Source: an uncultured Actinomycetes bacterium | GTDB taxonomy: Bacteria > Actinomycetota > Acidimicrobiia > Acidimicrobiales > RAAP-2 | Assembly: GCA_903830745.1 (NCBI GenBank) | Contig: CAIKVF010000049.1 | Span: 1 to 6,822 of the forward strand | Length of the DNA: 6,822 nucleotides | Reading direction: 5' to 3' | In this document: positions 1-6,050 of the stretch, in pieces | How positions within the stretch are numbered: the first letter of the stretch is position 1 | How the letters are laid out: every line of letters starts with the position of its first letter | Notes under the pieces: generated by a model | Databases searched by the model: none | Seen by the model: only the letters and a program-made list of their open reading frames with translations | Told to the model about the DNA's origin: nothing | Translations under genes and position numbers: made by a program

Positions 1-402
1 TGCTGACCAGTTATTGGTTTCAGTAAACCATTTGAGCTTAGGAAGTGCGTCCATGTCGGGAGCAGACTTGCCCATCCAGATCCAAACCCAAGCGCCTTGC
101 TCTACGAGTGGGTAACTGCGTACATCTGCGCGACTCGGGATTCTCTCTTGCCCAGGGACCGCAACACACGTTCCAGTGCAGTCAAAGGTAAAGCCGTGAT
201 ACCCGCACACCAGATTGTCACCAACGACGGTTCCAAGCGAAAGTGGGTACCCACGGTGTGGGCAGTGATCGGCAATCGCCACAACCTGGCCAGACACGTT
301 GCGATACATAGCAACATGTTCGCCCAGCAGCTGGCGAGAGATTGGCTTGGTTGTTAATTCGCTCGTGAGCGCAGCAACATACCAGTGATCCCTGAGAAAC
401 AT
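1..402 (-). CDS. vanA: Vanillate O-demethylase oxygenase subunit (Rieske), N-terminal part
   Basis: Open at the left edge. The visible 134 residues begin at the ATG at 402-400 on the minus strand (MFLRDHWYVAAL) and run without a stop to base 1. The Rieske [2Fe-2S] ligands are intact: CPH at residues 47-49 (Cys47, His49) followed by CGYH at 66-69 (Cys66, His69). The surrounding CPHRGYPLSLG, VPGQERIP and WVWIWMG segments are typical of VanA-type aromatic-ring O-demethylases. The family oxygenase is about 330-360 residues, so the catalytic mononuclear-iron domain lies outside the window. Expected role: cytoplasmic conversion of vanillate to protocatechuate plus formaldehyde, with electrons from a ferredoxin reductase (VanB), which is not visible here. 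No in-frame start lies just upstream. The gene is divergent from an aldehyde dehydrogenase that could make its substrate. A related phenylpropanoid or phthalate-type Rieske oxygenase remains possible because only the N-terminus is seen. Confidence 0.87.
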   Translation of the reverse strand, partial: MFLRDHWYVAALTSELTTKPISRQLLGEHVAMYRNVSGQVVAIADHCPHRGYPLSLGTVVGDNLVCGYHGFTFDCTGTCVAVPGQERIPSRADVRSYPLVEQGAWVWIWMGKSAPDMDALPKLKWFTETNNWSA

Positions 403-427
403 AATCCCCCCATTACCTTTTATGGAA

Positions 428-433
428 AGTATA
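428..433 (-). promoter_or_regulatory. Candidate -10 box for vanA
   Basis: On the minus strand this reads TATACT, a five-of-six match to the TATAAT consensus. It lies about 26 bases upstream of the vanA ATG, which would leave a short leader of about 20 bases. No good -35 hexamer is seen 16-18 bases upstream (the sequences there are CACAGA, TCACAG or ATCACA). If real, the promoter probably depends on an activator. Confidence 0.3.
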
Positions 434-474
434 GGCACGAACAATTCATTCTGTGATAAGAAAAGAAGTCAATC

Positions 475-481
475 GAAGGAG
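475..481 (+). promoter_or_regulatory. Ribosome binding site of the aldehyde dehydrogenase
   Basis: GAAGGAG stands five bases before the ATG at 487. It is a near-perfect Shine-Dalgarno sequence and fixes that start. Confidence 0.8.
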
Positions 482-486
482 ATCTC

Positions 487-1944
487 ATGTCATTTCTAGA
501 CAATGCCAAGTGGCAATCAAACATTTCACTTAACGGATGGGTAAAGGGTGGTGGCGGTGACGCTCCAGTACTTGAACCTGCAACCGGAAAAGAACTCGCC
601 AAGTCCGGACGTGCCAATGTGGCTGACGTTGCAAAGGCCGCCGCAGTCGCTGTCGAAGCTCAAAAAGAATGGGCAGCGCTACCCTTCACTGCACGCGCCG
701 CAATCATGCGCAAGGCCGGACAGTTATTCCTCGACAATGCTGAGGAAATTTCGGACTGGATCATTCGTGAATCCGGTGGCATCCCACCAAAGGCTGGACT
801 AGAAATTCATGTTGCTTCTGAAGAATGCTTCGAAGCCGCAGCAATTGCGTCACATCCAACTGGTGAAATTCTTCGCAGTGAACAGCCCCGCCTCAGTTTT
901 TCACGTCGCGTTCCTGCTGGCGTAGTTGGAGTTATTTCACCATTCAACTTCCCACTGATTCTGTCAATCCGCTCAGTGGCTCCAGCACTCGCACTTGGTA
1001 ACGCCGTTATATTGAAGCCAGACCCACGCACCGCAGTGTGTGGTGGTGTTGCGCTTGCTCGAGTCTTTGAAGAAGCTGGTGTTCCTGCTGGAGTCTTCTC
1101 AGTGCTTCCTGGTGGAGCTGACGTAGGTGAAGCGCTTGTTACCGACCCACGTGTTCGCGTTATTGCATTCACCGGATCAACAACAGCTGGTCGTGCAGTT
1201 GGATCACTCGCCGCCCAACACCTAAAGCGAGTTCACCTTGAGCTTGGTGGAAACAACGCACTCATCATCATGGATGACGTTGACATTGAAAAGGCCGCAT
1301 CAATTGGTGCGTTCGGTTCCTTCATGCACCAGGGTCAGATTTGCATGACGACTGGTCGCCACATTGTTCACGAGAAGATTGCTGGCGCGTACGCAGAAGC
1401 ACTTAGTGCACATGCCGACCACCTTCCAGTCGGAGACCCTGCCAGCGGACAAGTAGCTCTTGGGCCACTTATTGACGCGAAGCAGCGTGACCGTGTTCAC
1501 TCAATGGTGACTGAAACAGTGAAGGCTGGGGCCACGCTCGCAGCCGGTGGAACATTCGAAGAACTCTTCTACCGTCCAACCGTGCTCACCAACGTGCCAC
1601 GTAATGCACCTGCATACTGTGACGAAGTCTTCGGACCAGTTGCTCCAATTGTTTCGTACAGTTCAATTGAAGAAGCAGTCGCACTAGCGAGCGACACACC
1701 GTATGGACTTTCACTCGGAATTCTTTCTGGTGACGGACTGCGTGCACTCGAAATTGCTAGTCGCATCCCAACTGGTGCAATTCACATCAACGACCAGACT
1801 GTTGGCGACGAAGCTGTTATTCCATTCGGTGGAACTGGCAGTTCGGGCAATGGATCGCGTATGGGTGGAATGGCCAACCTCGATGCTTACACCGAGACAC
1901 AGTGGGTCACCGCACAGAGCGACCTCGCGATCTACCCGTTCTAA
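487..1944 (+). CDS. vdh: Aromatic aldehyde dehydrogenase (vanillin/benzaldehyde dehydrogenase type, NAD(P)+)
   Basis: The 485-residue protein has the full length of the aldehyde dehydrogenase superfamily and all catalytic signatures. These are SPFNFP with Asn154 (oxyanion hole), Lys177 in LKPD (cofactor binding), FTGSTTAG at 228-235 (nucleotide-binding turn), Glu252 in HLELGG (general base), nucleophile Cys286 in GQICMT, and Glu380 in DEVFGP. The stretch HLELGGNNALI followed by GSFMHQGQICMTTGRH resembles the benzaldehyde and vanillin dehydrogenases of Amycolatopsis and Rhodococcus. Expected reaction: vanillin to vanillate, and probably 4-hydroxybenzaldehyde to 4-hydroxybenzoate. The neighbours support this, since VanA would use vanillate and PobA 4-hydroxybenzoate. 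The start is fixed by a strong ribosome binding site. The gene ends tail to tail with pobA, the two stop codons sharing bases 1942-1943. Exact aldehyde preference cannot be read from sequence; a general aromatic or semialdehyde substrate is the alternative. Confidence 0.85.
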   Translation: MSFLDNAKWQSNISLNGWVKGGGGDAPVLEPATGKELAKSGRANVADVAKAAAVAVEAQKEWAALPFTARAAIMRKAGQLFLDNAEEISDWIIRESGGIPPKAGLEIHVASEECFEAAAIASHPTGEILRSEQPRLSFSRRVPAGVVGVISPFNFPLILSIRSVAPALALGNAVILKPDPRTAVCGGVALARVFEEAGVPAGVFSVLPGGADVGEALVTDPRVRVIAFTGSTTAGRAVGSLAAQHLKRVHLELGGNNALIIMDDVDIEKAASIGAFGSFMHQGQICMTTGRHIVHEKIAGAYAEALSAHADHLPVGDPASGQVALGPLIDAKQRDRVHSMVTETVKAGATLAAGGTFEELFYRPTVLTNVPRNAPAYCDEVFGPVAPIVSYSSIEEAVALASDTPYGLSLGILSGDGLRALEIASRIPTGAIHINDQTVGDEAVIPFGGTGSSGNGSRMGGMANLDAYTETQWVTAQSDLAIYPF

Positions 1945-3122
1945 AGACTATTTAGATCAACGTAGTTGCGAGCCAGAGTTTCAGTCGCACCCGGGGACTT
2001 CACTGACTGACGAAGACGCGCGAGCTGCACGCCATTTTCAAAGTCATCAGTGGGGTTCGGGTGCAGCATCTGAGTCATGTACGTAGAAAATTCTTCAGCA
2101 CGCCACACACGCTCTAAGCACGTATCTGAATAACTCTCCAGTAGTGCATCCTCGTTCTTCTTAAACTTCGCAATTAGCGCACGAGAGAGTTCGCGAACAT
2201 CTCCAATTGCAAGGTTCATGCCTTTGGCTCCTGTTGGAGGGACAATATGCGCCGCATCACCAGCGAGGAATAGTCGGCCGTAACGCATTGGTTCAATAAC
2301 AATGCTGCGCATGGTAGTAATTCCTTTTTCGAGAATTGGGCCGCGTGTGATGTGTGGAACTTCTTCAGTTGCTAAACGAACGTCTAGTTCATCCCAAATC
2401 TGATCGTCAGTCCAGTCCTCGAGCTTCTCATCGTTAGGCACACCCAGGTAGAGACGGCTCACAGTTGGTGAGCGCATTGAATAGAGCGCAAAGCCACGTT
2501 CGTGACGACAGTAGATGAGTTCTTCAGTTGATGGAGCCGCTTGGGCAATAATTCCGAGCCAAGAAAATGGGTAGATGCGATCGAACTGCTTTTTTAGGCT
2601 TGCTGGAATTGCTTTGCTGGCTGGACCAAATGTTCCATCACATCCAGCAATGTAGTCACACGTAATACGCACTTTTCCATCTGGGGTATCCGCTTCAATA
2701 AACGGTGCGTCAGTAGTAAGTCCATCGAGATTTGTAACTTCTGTTTCAAACATGAGTGGTGCATCGTAACCAACTCGAAGGGCAATGAGATCTTTCACAA
2801 CTTCTTGTTGTCCATAAACAGTGATTGGCTTGCCACCATTAAGTTCGGTGAGTGCGATTCGGTACGACGTGCGATCAAATCGAAGCTCCACTCCATCGTG
2901 CTTCAGGCCTTGTCGAAGCATTCGTTCGCCGACACCATTTTCTTCTAAGAATTTCGCAATTCCATATTCAATTACGCCAGCTCGAACTCGTGCTTCTACG
3001 TAGGGCCGGTCACGTCGCTCCAGGACAATGTTGTCAATCCCCTGCTCGTGGAGAATGTGTCCAAGTAGCAGTCCCGCCGGGCCAGCACCAATGATTGCGA
3101 CCTGCGTGCGAAGTTCTTTCAT
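1941..3122 (-). CDS. pobA: 4-hydroxybenzoate 3-monooxygenase (FAD, NAD(P)H)
   Basis: This flavoprotein hydroxylates 4-hydroxybenzoate to protocatechuate in the cytoplasm. From the ATG at 3122 it has 393 residues, against 394 for the Pseudomonas enzyme. FAD-binding motifs are GAGPAG at 12-17, CDG at 161-163 and GDAAHIVPPTG at 288-298. Residues that bind or activate substrate in the Pseudomonas enzyme are all present, mostly offset by three: Tyr204 (Tyr201), Ser215 (Ser212), Arg217 (Arg214), Tyr225 (Tyr222), Pro296 (Pro293) and Tyr387 (Tyr385), plus Arg47 (Arg44). Translation could also begin at a TTG at 3149, adding nine residues. ATG 3122 is preferred because it starts MKELRTQVAIIGAG, matching the family N-terminus, and has AGCAGG upstream. 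The gene is divergent from the ligK operon, which would consume its product after ring cleavage, and its 3' end interlocks with the dehydrogenase. Confidence 0.95.
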   Translation of the reverse strand: MKELRTQVAIIGAGPAGLLLGHILHEQGIDNIVLERRDRPYVEARVRAGVIEYGIAKFLEENGVGERMLRQGLKHDGVELRFDRTSYRIALTELNGGKPITVYGQQEVVKDLIALRVGYDAPLMFETEVTNLDGLTTDAPFIEADTPDGKVRITCDYIAGCDGTFGPASKAIPASLKKQFDRIYPFSWLGIIAQAAPSTEELIYCRHERGFALYSMRSPTVSRLYLGVPNDEKLEDWTDDQIWDELDVRLATEEVPHITRGPILEKGITTMRSIVIEPMRYGRLFLAGDAAHIVPPTGAKGMNLAIGDVRELSRALIAKFKKNEDALLESYSDTCLERVWRAEEFSTYMTQMLHPNPTDDFENGVQLARLRQSVKSPGATETLARNYVDLNSL

Positions 3123-3253
3123 GGGTTTGCCTGCTTTGTAATTGGTCAAGTGAATTGGGAATTAGTGTACTGTCATATTGGTTTCAGCCTTGATGCAAAG
3201 TCGCTCCGGCGTAGCCAAATAGTTGCAGTAATGACTTATATCCCGGAGGAAAA
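3123..3253. promoter_or_regulatory. Divergent control region between pobA and the ligK operon
   Basis: The 131 bases between the two divergent start codons must hold both promoters. For pobA, a weak candidate is ATGACA on the minus strand at 3176-3171 (-35-like, five of six to TTGACA) with TTCACT at 3154-3149 (-10-like, three of six). For the operon I see no convincing hexamer pair: TTATAT at 3236-3241 lies too close to the ribosome binding site. A short interrupted dyad, TGCAA at 3194-3198 and TTGCA at 3223-3227, is a possible operator or leader stem but could be chance. The arrangement suggests one regulator governing pobA and the lower pathway together. Confidence 0.55.
3245..3249 (+). promoter_or_regulatory. 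Ribosome binding site of ligK
   Basis: GGAGG lies four bases before the ATG at 3254. It is the strongest translation signal of this four-gene operon and marks its first gene. Confidence 0.75.
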
Positions 3254-3940
3254 ATGGCTGTAGTTGTTCGTAATACCAAGCGCACGGACATTGAACTTGT
3301 TGACGTACTCGCCAAATACGGAGTTGCCACCATTCATGAGGCGCAGGGGCGCACTGGTCTGCTTGCTCCACACATTCGACCTATCTATAAGGGTGCTCGA
3401 ATTGCAGGAAATGCACTCACCTGTGAAGTTGAGCCTGGAGATAACTGGTCAATTCACGTTGCAGTTGAACAGTCAAGGCCTGGTGACATCTTGGTGGTGA
3501 CCCCAACAAGTCCCTGCACCGACGGTTACTTCGGTGATCTTCTCGCCACGAGCTTTAAGGCGCACGGCGTTCGTGGCCTGGTTATTGACGCAGGCGTCAG
3601 AGACACCGCAGACCTCGAAGAAATGGGATTTCCTGTCTGGTCGAAATGTGTTTCATCACAAGGCACTATTAAGGCAGTCCCTGGAAATGTGCAAACTCCG
3701 ATTGTCTGTGCGGGTGCATCAATCAACCCAGGTGACGTGATTATTGCCGACGATGACGGAGTTGTAGTGGTCCCGCGCGAAAATGTCGAAGTAGTTCTCG
3801 CCGCTTCAAAGGCTCGAGAAGAAAACGAGCACGCCAAGCGACAACGACTCGCATCGGGTGAGCTCGGGCTTGACATGTATTCAATGCGTGGTGACTTGGA
3901 AAAGGCTGGACTTCGCTACATTGACGCGGAGAACGAGTGA
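3254..3940 (+). CDS. ligK: 4-carboxy-4-hydroxy-2-oxoadipate (CHA/HMG) aldolase
   Basis: This class II, divalent-metal-dependent aldolase of the RraA-like fold is the last enzyme of the protocatechuate 4,5-cleavage pathway. It splits 4-carboxy-4-hydroxy-2-oxoadipate into pyruvate and oxaloacetate. Family members commonly also decarboxylate oxaloacetate. The 228-residue length is normal. The signature block is complete: GDLLAT at 94-99, then VIDAGVRD at 110-117, in which Arg116 and Asp117 correspond to the pyruvate-binding Arg123 and metal-linked Asp124 of the Pseudomonas putida enzyme. VWSK (128-131) and [17 protein letters not shown] (158-174) are also family-typical. It begins the operon after a strong ribosome binding site. 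Its TGA overlaps the GTG start of the next gene by four bases, so translation is probably coupled. A RraA ribonuclease regulator is excluded by context and by the intact catalytic Arg-Asp pair. Synonyms are proA and galC. Confidence 0.93.
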   Translation: MAVVVRNTKRTDIELVDVLAKYGVATIHEAQGRTGLLAPHIRPIYKGARIAGNALTCEVEPGDNWSIHVAVEQSRPGDILVVTPTSPCTDGYFGDLLATSFKAHGVRGLVIDAGVRDTADLEEMGFPVWSKCVSSQGTIKAVPGNVQTPIVCAGASINPGDVIIADDDGVVVVPRENVEVVLAASKAREENEHAKRQRLASGELGLDMYSMRGDLEKAGLRYIDAENE

Positions 3941-5034
3941 GTTCACAGACTGCGATTCGCTGCTGCGTTATTCGCGGCGGGACATCTAAGGGGCTCTACT
4001 TTCATGCGGGTGACCTCCCCGCCGACGTAAAGACCCGTGATGCAGTGTTGCTCGCTGCAATGGGCGCTCCAGATGAACGCGAAATCGATGGAATGGGTGG
4101 AGCGCATCCGCTTACTTCAAAGGTTGCAATTGTTTCAAAGTCATCAAGGGAAGATGCCGACGTTGACTATCTGTTCCTTCAAGTCTGGCCGGACCGCACT
4201 GAAGTCTCTGACAATCAGAACTGCGGAAATCTGCTCGCGGGAGTTGGTCCATTTGCGATTGAAGAAGGGCTCATTGCCCCCACTGGTGACCTTACAAAAG
4301 TACGAATCTATATGGTCAACACCGAAAGCCTCGCGGTTGCAACTATTCAAACACCCGGTGGCAATGTTCGCTACGACGGTGATGCACACATTGATGGTGT
4401 TCCAGGATCACACGCGCCAATTCCAATTGAGTTCCTCGACGTTGCTGGCTCATCATGTGGCGCGCTGCTGCCTACCGGAAATGCAGTTGACATTGTTGAA
4501 GGTATCCGAGTTACCTGCATTGATAATGGCATGCCCGTTGTCTGTATTAAAGCGCAGGACCTCGGAGTAAGTGGATACGAAGATCCTGAAGTCATCGAAG
4601 CAAACAAGGAGCTTTGTGCGAAGGTTGAAGCTATCCGCCTCGCCGCTGGTCCACTAATGAATCTTGGCGACGTTACAAAGAAAACAGTCCCGAAGATGAG
4701 TCTTCTTGCACCAGCACAACATGGTGGCGTGCTCACTACGAGAACTTTCATTCCTAAGCGTGTTCACGAAGCGATTGGCGTATTTGGTGCTGTATCAGTT
4801 GCAACAGCTTGTCTCGTTCCTGGTTCAGTGGCCCACGAAGTCGCAGGCTTCGCTCATGACGCCAGTGCAGTGGAACTCAACGTTGAGCACCCCACTGGCT
4901 ACTTCAGTGTCTCAATGGACGTCAGCACTCAGGGTGGTGCGGTGACTATAAACAGCGCAGCACTGCTTCGAACTGCACGCATGCTCATGAAGGGTCACGT
5001 ATTTATTCCAACTTCGATTTGGGAGAACAAATGA
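3937..5034 (+). CDS. galD: 4-oxalomesaconate tautomerase (PrpF/LigU family)
   Basis: The 365-residue protein is of the PrpF family, which has a diaminopimelate-epimerase-like double-barrel fold. In this pathway it isomerises 4-oxalomesaconate between its keto/enol or double-bond isomers, supplying the form the hydratase uses. RGGTSKG at 13-19 is the family signature. Lys62 in the TSKVAIV segment and Cys96 in [14 protein letters not shown] correspond, at a constant offset of four, to Lys66 and Cys100 described for LigU of Novosphingobium. [16 protein letters not shown] near 280-295 is also typical. Translation starts at GTG 3937, inside the end of ligK (GTGA overlap), with GGAGA four bases before it. 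The stop overlaps the ligJ start (ATGA). A methylaconitate isomerase (PrpF proper) is the alternative by family alone, but the flanking ligK and ligJ make the oxalomesaconate role much more likely. Also named ligU. Confidence 0.9.
   Translation: MSSQTAIRCCVIRGGTSKGLYFHAGDLPADVKTRDAVLLAAMGAPDEREIDGMGGAHPLTSKVAIVSKSSREDADVDYLFLQVWPDRTEVSDNQNCGNLLAGVGPFAIEEGLIAPTGDLTKVRIYMVNTESLAVATIQTPGGNVRYDGDAHIDGVPGSHAPIPIEFLDVAGSSCGALLPTGNAVDIVEGIRVTCIDNGMPVVCIKAQDLGVSGYEDPEVIEANKELCAKVEAIRLAAGPLMNLGDVTKKTVPKMSLLAPAQHGGVLTTRTFIPKRVHEAIGVFGAVSVATACLVPGSVAHEVAGFAHDASAVELNVEHPTGYFSVSMDVSTQGGAVTINSAALLRTARMLMKGHVFIPTSIWENK
5021..5025 (+). promoter_or_regulatory. Ribosome binding site that sets the ligJ start
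   Basis: GGGAG stands five bases before the ATG at 5031. An in-frame TTG at 5019 would add four residues but lies before this site, so the ATG is the start. Confidence 0.7.
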
Positions 5035-6050
5035 TTATTGACTGTCACGGTCACTACACCACTGCACCGGAGCCACACAACGTTTGGCGAAAGGCGCAGG
5101 TCGCCGCATTCAAAGCCGGTGAGCCATTTCCTGTGTATCCAGTTATCTCTGATGATGAGATTATGCAGACCATTGAACAAAATCAGCTGAAGTTGCTTAA
5201 AGAGCGCGGAGCCGACATGACAATATTCTCTCCACGTGCATCAACCATGGAGCACCACATTGGAAATGAGTCTGTGAGTCTGGCGTGGACTCGCGCTTGT
5301 AACGACCTGATTGCTCGCGTTGTTGATCTTTATCCTGAAACATTTATAGGTGTTTGTCAGCTACCCCAGTCACCTGGTGTACCGATTGAAAACTCAATTG
5401 CTGAGTTAGAACGCTGCGTAAACGAACTCGGATTTATTGGATGCAATCTCAACCCAGACCCCAGCGGCGGATTATGGAACGGACTTCCATTAACTGATAC
5501 GTCTTGGTATCCATTTTACGAAAAAATGGTGGAACTAGACGTTCCAGCAATGATTCACGTTTCTGGAAGTTGCAACGTTAACTTTCACGCAACTGGAGCG
5601 CACTATATGAATGCAGACACCACTGCTTTCATGCAACTGCTGCAGGGTAATCTCTTTGCAGACTTCCCCACCTTGCGATTCATAATTCCTCACGGTGGCG
5701 GAGCTGTTCCTTATCACTGGGGTCGCTACCGCGGACTCGCTGACATGCTCGACAAGCCAAGTCTCTCGACACACCTTATGAACAACGTGTACTTCGATAC
5801 CTGCGTCTATCACCAACCAGGTATTGATCTTCTCCTAGATGTCATCGACACCAAGAATGTTTTGTTCGGTTCTGAAATGGTGGGTGCAGTGCGTGGTATT
5901 GATCCTGAAACTGGCAATTACTTTGACGACACCAAACGCTACGTTGACGCAGCCAACATCACAACAGCGCAGCGTGAAGCCGTTTACTCAGGTAACGCTC
6001 GACGGGTGTTCCCACGTCTCGATGCGAAGTTAAAGGCAGCTGGTAAGTAA
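5031..6050 (+). CDS. ligJ: 4-oxalomesaconate hydratase (amidohydrolase superfamily)
   Basis: This zinc-dependent member of the amidohydrolase superfamily adds water to tautomerised 4-oxalomesaconate, giving 4-carboxy-4-hydroxy-2-oxoadipate, the substrate of LigK. The 339-residue protein opens with MIIDCHGH, which carries the metal-binding His6 and His8. His176 (MIHVS), His221 (PHGGG) and Glu282 (FGSEM) match the later metal and catalytic positions reported for Sphingobium LigJ at an offset of about two. FSPRAS at 66-71 and GCNLNPDPSGG at 137-147 are also family-like. ATG 5031 overlaps the galD stop (ATGA) and follows a good ribosome binding site. The final A of its TAA is the first base of the next ATG. 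Because this is the amidohydrolase type rather than the unrelated GalB type of Pseudomonas putida, LigJ is the better name. An OH-DDVA or carboxymuconate decarboxylase of the same superfamily is the main alternative. Confidence 0.92.
   Translation: MIIDCHGHYTTAPEPHNVWRKAQVAAFKAGEPFPVYPVISDDEIMQTIEQNQLKLLKERGADMTIFSPRASTMEHHIGNESVSLAWTRACNDLIARVVDLYPETFIGVCQLPQSPGVPIENSIAELERCVNELGFIGCNLNPDPSGGLWNGLPLTDTSWYPFYEKMVELDVPAMIHVSGSCNVNFHATGAHYMNADTTAFMQLLQGNLFADFPTLRFIIPHGGGAVPYHWGRYRGLADMLDKPSLSTHLMNNVYFDTCVYHQPGIDLLLDVIDTKNVLFGSEMVGAVRGIDPETGNYFDDTKRYVDAANITTAQREAVYSGNARRVFPRLDAKLKAAGK

Larger units (their letters stand above)
403..486. promoter_or_regulatory. Divergent control region between vanA and the aldehyde dehydrogenase
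   Basis: These 84 bases separate two start codons that point away from each other, so both promoters and any shared operator must lie here or extend into the coding ends. The region is AT-rich in its centre. On the vanA side the leader carries AAAAGG and a run of six G (plus-strand C run 406-411) just before the start. On the dehydrogenase side a strong ribosome binding site is present. I found no convincing long palindrome, so no regulator family can be named. Shared control of the two genes is inferred from geometry and from the vanillin-vanillate reaction order. Confidence 0.6.

Noticed and set aside
97..357. Plus-strand open frame of 86 codons near the left edge.
   Set aside because: It lies antisense to the clear Rieske oxygenase frame, has no recognisable motif and no convincing ribosome binding site.
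807..1172. Minus-strand open frame of 121 codons within the aldehyde dehydrogenase.
   Set aside because: It is a shadow of a well-conserved gene, and its Thr/Pro/Ser/Ala-rich composition is what antisense reading of such codons gives.
1703..2086. Plus-strand open frame of 127 codons bridging the vdh end and the pobA end.
   Set aside because: It overlaps two conserved genes, has no family resemblance, and begins inside the dehydrogenase.
3123..3149. N-terminal extension of PobA from a TTG at 3149.
   Set aside because: The added nine residues have no counterpart in the family. The internal ATG at 3122 gives the normal length and N-terminus.
3153..3163. AATT-GGG-AATT as an operator palindrome.
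   Set aside because: Arms are only four bases and self-complementary, and flanking bases do not extend the symmetry.
11..3187. A shared string ATTGGTTTCAG near 13-23 and 3177-3187.
   Set aside because: One copy lies in vanA coding sequence, the match is only 11 bases, and there is no further repeat structure.
3236..3241. TTATAT as a -10 box for the ligK operon.
   Set aside because: It would place the transcription start within or after the ribosome binding site at 3245-3249.
4037..4570. Plus-strand open frame of 177 codons inside galD.
   Set aside because: Out-of-frame shadow of a complete, motif-bearing tautomerase.
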